6,730 nt of DNA from Bacteroidales bacterium (GTDB lineage: Bacteria; Bacteroidota; Bacteroidia; Bacteroidales; UBA10428): positions 1 through 6,730 of the forward strand of contig DNTK01000604.1 of assembly GCA_003508755.1 (NCBI GenBank). The letters are read 5' to 3'. A program made the translations under genes and the position numbers. Positions 1 to 6,101 of this stretch are shown one piece after another. Position 1 is the first letter of the stretch; each line of letters opens with the position of its first letter. The notes below the pieces were generated by a model. The model was not told where the DNA came from. It did no database searches and saw only the letters and a program-made list of their open reading frames with translations.

Positions 1-54
1 GGCATAATGATAGTAGAATGGTTAAATGAGGGATCAATTGAGAAATTTTCATAA
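1..54 (+). CDS. possible C-terminal end of an upstream gene (partial)
   Basis: Frame 1 is open from the left edge to a TAA at 52-54 and would encode GIMIVEWLNEGSIEKFS. The other two plus frames close within the first 29 bases. The residue mix is compatible with an amphipathic protein tail and the downstream bases turn A/T-rich, as expected after a gene. Seventeen codons are too few to tell a real tail from chance, and no family can be assigned. Confidence 0.2.
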   Translation, partial: GIMIVEWLNEGSIEKFS

Positions 55-72
55 TAGGTTTAGTATGTGAGA

Positions 73-106
73 ATGACAAATAAATAAAAGTATACACTTA
101 CTTTTG
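73..106 (+). promoter_or_regulatory. Bacteroidota-type promoter for the cpYpsA-like gene
   Basis: TACTTTTG at 99-106 matches the Bacteroidota primary-sigma -7 consensus TAnnTTTG perfectly. At the expected distance upstream, ATGACA (73-78) is a weak stand-in for the -33 TTG element. Transcription would begin near 110-113, giving a leader of about 20 nt that is A-rich and has no Shine-Dalgarno sequence, which is normal for this phylum. The -7 match is seen directly; the start site is inferred. Confidence 0.5.
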
Positions 107-131
107 TGGTAAAAGAACAATAAAATATTTA

Positions 132-623
132 ATGTTCAAAAAGATAATTTCCGGAGGTCAGACCGGGGTCGACCAGGCCGCATTAAAAACGGCCCTCCAG
201 TTAGGAATTAAAATTGGCGGTTGGTGTCCGCCCGGAAGGGTCTGCGAGGAAGGAAATATTCCTGATGAATTTACTTTAAAAGAAACACCCGTTGAAAGAA
301 GCGAGCAAGCCATGCATATTCCCAGGTCGTTGCGAACAGAGTGGAATGTGAGAGATGCCGATGCAAGCCTTGTACTTTTGGCAGGAGAAGATATGGATTC
401 CGGCACTGCCTGGACCATTCAGTCAGCGAAAAATTCCAACAAACCCTGCCTGGTTCTAAACATCACCACCCATTCGGAGATTCCATTTATCCTCAGTTGG
501 ATAACCAAAAACAGAGTCGAAACTTTGAATATTGCCGGCCCGAGCGAGTCCTCTTTCCCGGGAATAAATAACCTGGCATCATGTTTTCTCTCAGTCCTGT
601 TTAAACGGTTAAAACAAGCTTAA
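132..623 (+). CDS. cpYpsA-type SLOG-superfamily protein ('putative molybdenum carrier')
   Basis: A 163-residue cytoplasmic protein with no signal peptide or membrane segment. The N-terminus has the family signature SGGQTGVD (residues 7-14), a phosphate-binding loop after the first strand. It is followed by GGWCPPGR (29-36) with an acidic EEG just after, the RTEWNVRDAD segment (68-77), SGTAWT (90-95) and NIAGPSES (133-140). This is the layout of Pfam PF12694, first named putative molybdenum carrier and later treated as a circularly permuted YpsA branch of the SLOG (SMF/DprA-LOG) nucleotide-ligand-binding superfamily. A nucleotide-like ligand is therefore more likely than molybdenum, but the true ligand and reaction are unknown. 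Length is normal for the family. The ATG start lies directly before the first beta strand and about 20 nt after a promoter. The gene converges on thrH and their coding ends overlap by 15 nt, so it is not part of the threonine operon. Confidence 0.85.
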   Translation: MFKKIISGGQTGVDQAALKTALQLGIKIGGWCPPGRVCEEGNIPDEFTLKETPVERSEQAMHIPRSLRTEWNVRDADASLVLLAGEDMDSGTAWTIQSAKNSNKPCLVLNITTHSEIPFILSWITKNRVETLNIAGPSESSFPGINNLASCFLSVLFKRLKQA

Positions 624-1208
624 GATCTGTTCCTTCATTTCGGTATAATTGGTTGCCACATTAAATTGAGGGTAATCATCCATTACTGCCTGAGGCGGTT
701 TGTAAAGAAATGCTTTATCGGCCTGCTCGAGCATGGTCATATCATTATAAGAATCACCAAAGGCAATGACTTCATATTTCAGACTTTGCAGGGCCTTAAC
801 AACCTGGCGCTTGGGATCGACCTGGCGCAGTTTATAGCCAACAATCATATTATTTTCATCAACTTCCAGCGAATGGCAAAACAGGGTAGGGTAATCGAGT
901 TGTTTCATCAGTGGATCTGCAAACTCAACAAAGGTGTCGCTCACAATAATGACCCGAGATTGCGATTGCAGCCATTTTATCATTTCAAAGGCACCGTCGA
1001 GTGGTTTTAGGGTGGCAATGACATCCTGAATATCCTTCAGAGTAATGTTGTGTTCTTTCAGAATTTTCAGGCGATAAGTCATCAGCTCGTCATAGTCCTT
1101 TATATCGCGCGTTGTCAGCTTTAATTCTTTAATACCCGTTTTCTTTGAGACATTTATCCAGATTTCCGGTATCCAAACTCCTTCAAGGTCGCAGCAAATT
1201 GTGTGCAT
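609..1208 (-). CDS. thrH: ThrH: phosphoserine phosphatase / phosphoserine:homoserine phosphotransferase
   Basis: A 199-residue HAD-superfamily enzyme that aligns with remembered Pseudomonas aeruginosa ThrH along nearly its whole length. Shared stretches include DLEGVWIPEIWI (7-18), TTRDIKDYD (32-40), VIATLKPL (63-70) and LRQVDPKRQ (127-135). All four HAD motifs are present: nucleophile Asp7 and Glu9 in DLEG, SDT at 90-92, Lys133 in DPKRQ, and GDSYND at 151-156. The Glu in place of the usual second Asp of motif I is typical of the SerB/ThrH branch. ThrH hydrolyses phosphoserine and can transfer its phosphate to homoserine, giving the O-phosphohomoserine that ThrC uses. The gene is last in the thr cluster, 74 nt after thrC, and no homoserine kinase accompanies it, which fits the transferase role; this is inferred from context. 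Its stop codon lies within the 3' end of the convergent cpYpsA-like gene. The ATG at 1208 places motif I at residue 7, as in the Pseudomonas protein. Confidence 0.92.
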   Translation of the reverse strand: MHTICCDLEGVWIPEIWINVSKKTGIKELKLTTRDIKDYDELMTYRLKILKEHNITLKDIQDVIATLKPLDGAFEMIKWLQSQSRVIIVSDTFVEFADPLMKQLDYPTLFCHSLEVDENNMIVGYKLRQVDPKRQVVKALQSLKYEVIAFGDSYNDMTMLEQADKAFLYKPPQAVMDDYPQFNVATNYTEMKEQILSLF

Positions 1209-1238
1209 ATTTTTTTGTCAATAATTTTAGTTCTGTGC

Positions 1239-1278
1239 AAAAAGTTCTTTCAAGAGCTACCTTATAACAGAGCTCTTG
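1239..1278 (-). terminator. hairpin between thrC and thrH; possible weak terminator
   Basis: A perfect 8-bp inverted repeat, CAAGAGCT (1251-1258) and AGCTCTTG (1271-1278) with a 12-nt loop, begins 4 nt after the thrC stop. Read on the minus strand it is followed 7 nt later by five T residues (1239-1243). The gap before the T-run and the long loop make it a poor intrinsic terminator. It could be a partial terminator, an mRNA 3'-end stabiliser or a processing site that sets thrH level. No T-run follows it on the plus strand. Confidence 0.3.
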
Positions 1279-1282
1279 CTAC

Positions 1283-2653
1283 TTATTTATATCTGTTGGT
1301 TAAGTATTTTTTAAAACCTTTATAGTCGGTTCCAATTTTATCATACTTTTCTTCTTTGTAGTCGAGTTTTGAAAGACTAGGAGGTAATTCCGGGTCGATA
1401 CCAAGAACATGTTGTATCTCTTCGGGAAATTTTGCGGGGTGAGCAGTTTCAAGACAGGCACAGGCTTGCTGCTCAGCAGCTGTTTTTGAGTCCTGATTCA
1501 TAAACTTGCGCAATCCTTCCCAACCAACAGCACCATGAGGTTCTAGCAAAACTTTATGTCTTTCATATACTCTTTTAATGGTTTTTCGCGTAGTCTCATC
1601 GTCTACGCTCACAGCAAACATATCATCCTTCATTTTATCCAGATTCGGAAGTTCAAGAATTTCTCCCTGTGGATTCATTTCCCCACCATAAAGAGCCACA
1701 ATTCGCGCCATATTGCTGGGGTGACCAACATTCATAGCGCTGGATACGCATGCTTTAGATGGAACAATGGTTTTATAATTTCCGGTTGCAAAGTAAACAG
1801 GTACCTCGTCGTTGGCATTGGTTGCCACCACAAATTTCTTTACCGGCAACCCCATTTTTTTGGCGATTAAGCCACCCATTAGATCGCCAAAGTTACCCGA
1901 TGGTACAGAGAATACAATCTCATCATTTTTTTCAATATTGCATAAACGTGAATATGCCCAAAAATAGTAGACCGATTGAGGCAGCAGGCGACCAATATTA
2001 ATTGAGTTGGCAGAAGATAAATTCAGGTAGTTAAGATCAGCATCATTAAATGCATCTTTTACCAAGGCCTGACAATCGTCGAACTTACCATCCAGGGCAA
2101 GAATCTGAATATTATCATGAAGTGTGGTCATTTGCTTTCTTTGTCGCTCGGTTACTTCAGTTTCCGGGAAAAGCACACACACATTAATATGATGTAAGCC
2201 ATAAAAAGCATTGGCCATCGCGCTTCCGGTATCGCCTGATGTGGCGGTTAAGATTAAAAGGTTTTTGTTCTTTTTATCGAGGAAATACTGCATGAGTTGG
2301 CCCATCATACGCGCAGCAAAATCTTTAAAGGAAGCAGTTGGCCCTTGGTCGAGCCGAAGAATATATTTCTTATCATAAACCTGCTCAAGGGGTACAGCAA
2401 AATTGTAGGCTGCCTTGGTCATTTCAGCAAGTTTTTCATCAGGTATGGCATCATGAAGGTACTGCGAAAGCACTTTTGCTGCAATTTCGTGGTAGTCCAT
2501 GTTGCTGAATGCCCTTATCTCGGCAGTTGATAATTGCGGAATTTTTTCCGGCATATATAAACCGCCATCGGGTGCGAGCCCTTTTAGAAGTGCTTCACCA
2601 AAACTAACTTTTGGAGCTTTTAAGTTGGTGGATGAATATACTATATCAGACAT
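1283..2653 (-). CDS. thrC: threonine synthase
   Basis: A 456-residue PLP enzyme of fold type II that converts O-phosphohomoserine and water to threonine and phosphate. The N-terminal segment with LAPDGGLYMPE (26-36) is the threonine-synthase leader domain. The Schiff-base lysine is Lys110 in GPTASFKDFAARMM (104-117). Substrate and cofactor loops include TATSGDTGSA (136-145), NSINIGRLLPQ (216-226) and the PLP-phosphate loop SVPSGNFGD (249-257). LEPHGAVG (370-377) and LETAHPAKFPE (401-411) are conserved C-terminal family motifs. Length is slightly above the E. coli enzyme (428) and matches the longer form without truncation. The ATG at 2653 lies 18 nt after the HAD gene stop, with no Shine-Dalgarno sequence, so the two are probably cotranscribed. 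Its substrate must come from ThrH or an unlinked kinase, because none is encoded beside it. Confidence 0.96.
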   Translation of the reverse strand: MSDIVYSSTNLKAPKVSFGEALLKGLAPDGGLYMPEKIPQLSTAEIRAFSNMDYHEIAAKVLSQYLHDAIPDEKLAEMTKAAYNFAVPLEQVYDKKYILRLDQGPTASFKDFAARMMGQLMQYFLDKKNKNLLILTATSGDTGSAMANAFYGLHHINVCVLFPETEVTERQRKQMTTLHDNIQILALDGKFDDCQALVKDAFNDADLNYLNLSSANSINIGRLLPQSVYYFWAYSRLCNIEKNDEIVFSVPSGNFGDLMGGLIAKKMGLPVKKFVVATNANDEVPVYFATGNYKTIVPSKACVSSAMNVGHPSNMARIVALYGGEMNPQGEILELPNLDKMKDDMFAVSVDDETTRKTIKRVYERHKVLLEPHGAVGWEGLRKFMNQDSKTAAEQQACACLETAHPAKFPEEIQHVLGIDPELPPSLSKLDYKEEKYDKIGTDYKGFKKYLTNRYK

Positions 2654-2671
2654 ACTATTAGTTTTCTATTG

Positions 2672-3337
2672 TTACATTAATGATGCAAGGTAGTTGAAAT
2701 GCTTATCACCAAACAACTCGAGCGATTCGATTTTCAGGTCAGAAAAATCATAGACACTGTCGTTATGCTGCCCCTCGTCAAGCAGAGCTACCACCTTCAT
2801 GCGTGCCGATTTTGCTGCGAGAATTCCATTAAAGGAGTCTTCGATAGCCACAGAATATACCGGATCCATTTTTAATTTGTTGCAGGCCGAAATATATATA
2901 CCTGGATGTGGTTTTCCAAATTGTTCGAAATCGCCCGAGTAAATTAAATCAAAATAAGGGTGCAGATTAAACTTATCAACTACGGTTTTAATATGCGCCA
3001 TCGACGAAGCTGAAGCAATCCCCATGGGAAGACCTTTTGATTTCCAGTAATCGAGCATATGTAAAACTCCCGGTTTTAACTTTCCCTTTTCCTTCATAAT
3101 ACTGATAACAGCATGGTTTAGTTCCTGTGTTAACAAAGCAGCTTCCTTTTTAGGATTGATAAGCTTATCGTGCCAAAATTTGACTGCTTCAATTGACGGA
3201 AGGCCTTTTGTCTTAAGGCAGTCTTCACGTGTTAAAGATAAGCCCTCCCCTTCAAATACCATTATTTCAGCTTCCTGCCACAGAGGTTCTGAATCAATCA
3301 GTGTTCCGTCTAAATCAAATATTATTCCCTGAATCAT
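2672..3337 (-). CDS. hxpB: HAD-family sugar-phosphate phosphatase, HxpB/YniC-like
   Basis: A 221-residue haloacid-dehalogenase-superfamily hydrolase counted from the ATG at 3337. An in-frame TTG at 3349 would add four residues, but the ATG gives the length of E. coli YniC/HxpB and places motif I directly at the N-terminus. Motif I is FDLDGT with Asp8 and Asp10, followed by LIDSEPLW as in YniC. The alpha-helical cap spans roughly residues 15-85. Motif II is the serine of GIASASS (Ser109), motif III is Lys142 in FGKPHPG, and motif IV is AIEDSFNG with Glu166-Asp167. YniC/HxpB acts on hexitol and 2-deoxyglucose 6-phosphates; beta-phosphoglucomutases are close relatives, so the substrate is uncertain. 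It sits between thrA (56 nt) and thrC (18 nt), the slot often held by homoserine kinase, but it has no kinase motifs. A link to threonine metabolism is possible but only inferred from position. Confidence 0.82.
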   Translation of the reverse strand: MIQGIIFDLDGTLIDSEPLWQEAEIMVFEGEGLSLTREDCLKTKGLPSIEAVKFWHDKLINPKKEAALLTQELNHAVISIMKEKGKLKPGVLHMLDYWKSKGLPMGIASASSMAHIKTVVDKFNLHPYFDLIYSGDFEQFGKPHPGIYISACNKLKMDPVYSVAIEDSFNGILAAKSARMKVVALLDEGQHNDSVYDFSDLKIESLELFGDKHFNYLASLM

Positions 3338-3393
3338 ATTAATTTGCAAAAGTTCGGAAGAGCAGTTTTTACACTTGCCCTTCTGTTCTATTA

Positions 3394-5823
3394 TTATACA
3401 TTGGCTACCCTGATTACATCTGCAAAAACTCCGGCTGCAGTAACATCAGCACCTGCACCATATCCACGAATAACCATTGGAGCATCCTTGTATCGTTCTG
3501 TTGTTAGTAGTAATATGTTGTTGCTTCCCTCGAGCGGATAAGCGGGATGCAGCATATCAACAGTTTCCAGTCCCACTTCACCAACACCACAATCTAATTT
3601 GGCAATAAAGCGCCATTTCAAACCTTTTTCAACCAATTCTTTCCGTTTAGCTTCGAACTCATTATCATATTCGGCTACCTTTTTCCAAAAATCGTCCAGG
3701 GTACCTTCAAAACATGCTGCGGGTAGAAAGGAATTTACCTTCACATCTTTTTGCTCGAGCGGATAACCTGCCTCGCGCGCCAGAATAACCAGCTTTCTGA
3801 TGACATCAATACCGCTTAAGTCGATGCGGGGATCGGGTTCGCTGTATCCCATGTCTTTGGCCATCTTTATGGCTTTACTCATCGGCACTTCCTCGCTCAG
3901 CGTGTTGAACAGGAAGTTGAGCGTGCCGGACAATACGGCTTCGAGTTGCAGAATCTTATCACCGCTGCGAATTAAATCATTCATGGTATTAATAATGGGT
4001 AATCCTGCACCCACATTGGTTTCGAACATGAATTTTACATTGTTATGAACAGCAGTGCGCTTCAATTCCTGGTAATGTTTAAAATCTGACGAGCAGGCAA
4101 CTTTGTTAGCAGTTACGACAGATACATACGCGTCGAGTACTTTTTTATAGATTTTGGAAACATTATCATCAGCAGTACAATCAACAAATACACTGTTCCG
4201 TAAATTCAATTCCCGCATGGCATCCACATAGGCATGCATGTCGGCAGTTTGTCCACGCTCTATTTCCTCCAGGTAATTATCGAGGTCGATTCCTTCAGGA
4301 TTGATGGCCATTTTCCTGGATCGGCTTATGCCAACTACATTAACCTTTAGTTTATGGTCGTCCAGCAGATGCTGACGTTGTTGTTTTATTTGTTGAATAA
4401 AGCTACTTCCCACAGTACCGGTACCAACAATATAAAGATGCAATTCTTTAAAATTGCTTAAGAAGAACCCTTCGTGGATTACATTGAGCGCTTTTTTTAG
4501 CTGCCCCTTTCTTATCACAACTGAAATATTGAGCTCAGATGATCCCTGGGCAGTAGCAATAACGCTGATACCATTCCGCCCAAGCGATTGAAACAGAGTA
4601 GCCGATATACCAGGAACATTTTTCATGCCCTCGCCTACAATAGCAATAATTGAAAGGTCTTTTTCAACTACAATGTTTACTTCATTTCTAATATGTATTT
4701 CCCGTTCGAATTCGGCTTCGATGGAACGCACTGCTTTCTCAGTATCTTTTGGTGAGATGGCAAAGGTTATAGAGTATTCCGAGGACGCCTGCGTAATGAG
4801 AATAATATTCACATCTTTATCGGCTAAGGCGCCAAACAATCTTGATGATGTTCCTTTGGTGCCTACCATACCTGGACCTTGGAGTGTAATTAGGTCAATA
4901 TCGTCGATGGAGGATACTCCTTTTACCGGGATTTCTTCGTTTGGGGCAATAGATTTTTCCGAAATAAGTGTACCGGCTGCATCCGTATCGAAAGTGTTTT
5001 TAATTCGGATGGGTATTTTCTTCTGAAAGGTAGGTTGTATGGTAGGGGAATAGACCACCCTAGCACCGAAATGCGAAAGCTCCATGGCTTCGGCATACGA
5101 TAGACTTTTAATGGCAAAGGCTTTATTAACCTTACGAGGATCGGCAGTCATGAAACCATCTACATCGGTCCATATCTCCAGTATGTCAGCATTGAGGGCT
5201 GCAGCATAAATAGCTGCTGAAAAATCGGATCCGCCGCGTCCAATGGTTGTTGTGTTTCCTTCCGAATCGGCAGCAATAAAACCTGGCACTACGCAAATGC
5301 CGTTAAATTCTTTTAAGGCCTTCTCGATATTTTTATTGGTATGGGCAAAATCTATCTGTGCGTTACCATAATTACTGTCGGTTACAATTAAATCGCGTGA
5401 ATCAAGGAATTGAGCATCTTTGAATGCTTTCCAGATGATGTTAGCAGAAATTAATTCGCCAAAGCTTAATATTCTGTCGTGTACTTTGGGTGTGAGATCA
5501 TTAAGCTTGTAAACTCCCTCAAGAATTTCAGCTAATTCCTTGAGCATACCTGTTACCGTTTCAAGCACTGTTGCTTGTTCGGTGGTGGTGATGGTCTTTT
5601 TCACGGCTGTGGTATAAGCTTCAGAAATATGTGTAAAGATCTCGGTATAGCCAGTGTTTTTTGTAGAAGCAAGTGCTGCTGCTGCTTCCAATTTGTTGGT
5701 TATATCCTGAAATGCCGAGACAATAACAATGACGGGTTTCGCATGCGAAGCTACAATATGTTCGACCTGTTTTAATCCTTCAGGCGACCCCACCGATGAA
5801 CCACCGAACTTAAGTACTTTCAT
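3394..5823 (-). CDS. thrA: bifunctional aspartokinase / homoserine dehydrogenase
   Basis: An 809-residue fusion enzyme, close in length to E. coli ThrA (820). Residues 1 to about 290 are the aspartokinase, with KFGGSS (5-10), VSAFQD (35-40), GRGGSD (195-200) and WTDVDGFMTADPR (218-230). Two ACT regulatory domains follow at about 313-380 and 390-455. Gln345 in LITQASSE and Gln426 in TAQGSSE match the glutamines reported to bind threonine in plant enzymes, so threonine feedback inhibition is likely. The homoserine dehydrogenase begins at about 460 with the nucleotide loop GTGTVG (467-472), then TANK (571-574), ETNVGAGLP (601-609), SGTLNF (632-637) and EPDPRIDLSGIDVIRK (662-677). Glu662, Asp673 and Lys677 match the yeast catalytic/substrate residues E208, D219 and K223. 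GYGAGADVTAAGVFADVIR ends the protein. It is first in the thr cluster, with its ATG 7 nt after TTATTTTTAAA-like A/T-rich sequence. A weak -7-like TATTTTCG lies upstream (minus strand, 5898-5891). The gene ends in three consecutive stop codons, TAA TAA TAG. Confidence 0.97.
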   Translation of the reverse strand: MKVLKFGGSSVGSPEGLKQVEHIVASHAKPVIVIVSAFQDITNKLEAAAALASTKNTGYTEIFTHISEAYTTAVKKTITTTEQATVLETVTGMLKELAEILEGVYKLNDLTPKVHDRILSFGELISANIIWKAFKDAQFLDSRDLIVTDSNYGNAQIDFAHTNKNIEKALKEFNGICVVPGFIAADSEGNTTTIGRGGSDFSAAIYAAALNADILEIWTDVDGFMTADPRKVNKAFAIKSLSYAEAMELSHFGARVVYSPTIQPTFQKKIPIRIKNTFDTDAAGTLISEKSIAPNEEIPVKGVSSIDDIDLITLQGPGMVGTKGTSSRLFGALADKDVNIILITQASSEYSITFAISPKDTEKAVRSIEAEFEREIHIRNEVNIVVEKDLSIIAIVGEGMKNVPGISATLFQSLGRNGISVIATAQGSSELNISVVIRKGQLKKALNVIHEGFFLSNFKELHLYIVGTGTVGSSFIQQIKQQRQHLLDDHKLKVNVVGISRSRKMAINPEGIDLDNYLEEIERGQTADMHAYVDAMRELNLRNSVFVDCTADDNVSKIYKKVLDAYVSVVTANKVACSSDFKHYQELKRTAVHNNVKFMFETNVGAGLPIINTMNDLIRSGDKILQLEAVLSGTLNFLFNTLSEEVPMSKAIKMAKDMGYSEPDPRIDLSGIDVIRKLVILAREAGYPLEQKDVKVNSFLPAACFEGTLDDFWKKVAEYDNEFEAKRKELVEKGLKWRFIAKLDCGVGEVGLETVDMLHPAYPLEGSNNILLLTTERYKDAPMVIRGYGAGADVTAAGVFADVIRVANV

Positions 5824-5854
5824 TTTAAAAATAATTTACGGGTAATTGGTTATA

Positions 5855-5878
5855 ATTTATAAGCGCTTGCTGATAAAT
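5855..5878. repeat. inverted repeat upstream of thrA
   Basis: ATTTAT (5855-5860) and ATAAAT (5873-5878) are perfect complements separated by 12 nt that contain the palindrome AAGCGCTT (5861-5868). The element lies 32-55 nt before the thrA start, where an operator or 5'-leader structure could act. No T-run follows it on either strand, so it is not an intrinsic terminator. In such A/T-rich DNA a 6-bp arm match can arise by chance, so any regulator binding is speculative. Confidence 0.3.
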
Positions 5879-6007
5879 ATCATAAGTTTGCGAAAATAAG
5901 TATTATTGTCTAAAACCATATTATTATCGTTCGGAATTAAACGGATTTTACGAATTATTAATATTTCTCCAATGTTTGATATTCTGTTGCTGCCTGCTAA
6001 GCTAGAG

Positions 6008-6034
6008 TTGACAGCTTCCTATCTTCTAAATTTA
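6008..6034 (+). promoter_or_regulatory. candidate promoter for the MEST-like hydrolase
   Basis: TTGACA (6008-6013) contains the -33 TTG, and TAAATTTA (6027-6034) matches TAnnTTTG at all but the last position. The 16-nt spacing between TTG and TA is one short of the usual range. A start near 6040 would leave a leader of about 60 nt before the ATG at 6102. An overlapping TATAAATTTC at 6038-6047 is a second possible -7 but is spaced too far from TTG. Confidence 0.3.
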
Positions 6035-6101
6035 CGGTATAAATTTCATATCTTCCATATTGACATGGGATCATTCACTTTTTTCACCTCCATTTTCGTC
6101 T

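Larger units (their letters stand above)
609..5823 (-). other. threonine biosynthesis gene cluster thrA-(HAD)-thrC-thrH
   Basis: Four same-strand genes run from 5823 down to 609, separated by 56, 18 and 74 nt. No convincing internal promoter was found in the gaps, so cotranscription is plausible. ThrA and ThrC cover aspartate kinase, homoserine dehydrogenase and threonine synthase. The homoserine phosphorylation step is represented only by ThrH, since no GHMP-kinase ThrB or phosphoglycerate-mutase-like kinase lies in the cluster. Aspartate-semialdehyde dehydrogenase (asd) is also absent and must be encoded elsewhere, as is usual. A hairpin between thrC and thrH may lower expression of the last gene. 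Operon status is inferred from spacing. Confidence 0.65.
5824..6101. other. divergent intergenic region between thrA and the alpha/beta hydrolase
   Basis: This A/T-rich 278-nt stretch should hold promoters for both flanking genes. Toward thrA, only a one-mismatch -7 box is visible (TATTTTCG on the minus strand, 5898-5891), with no clear -33 TTG. Toward the hydrolase, TTGACA (6008-6013) and TAAATTTA (6027-6034) form a candidate promoter. An inverted repeat lies at 5855-5878. Short minus-strand reading frames exist (6093-6046, 6074-5997, 5919-5857), but none has the threonine/isoleucine codon run of an attenuator leader peptide. No RNA gene or riboswitch is recognisable by eye. Confidence 0.5.

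Noticed and set aside
599..615. Near-palindrome GTTTAAACGGTTAAAAC at the convergent gene ends as a bidirectional terminator
   Set aside because: The arms are almost purely A/T with a bulge and lie within both coding sequences, so a stable terminator hairpin is unlikely.
1215..1220. TTGACA-like sequence (minus strand) just before thrH as a promoter
   Set aside because: It lies only about 10 nt from the thrH ATG, leaving no room for a -10/-7 element and a transcription start.
3529..3766. Thirteen-base direct repeat CTCGAGCGGATAA at 3529 and 3754
   Set aside because: Both copies lie in thrA and encode the same YPLE residues with identical codons. There is no third copy or flanking structure, so it is coincidental.
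4625..5026. 133-residue plus-strand frame antisense to thrA
   Set aside because: It is a shadow of the thrA coding frame, with no domain and no promoter or start context.
5857..6093. Three short minus-strand frames (15, 25 and 20 residues) before thrA as possible threonine leader peptides; one starts within a GGAGGTG sequence
   Set aside because: None has a run of threonine or isoleucine codons, no terminator/antiterminator pair follows, and Bacteroidota rarely use Shine-Dalgarno sites, so attenuation is not supported.
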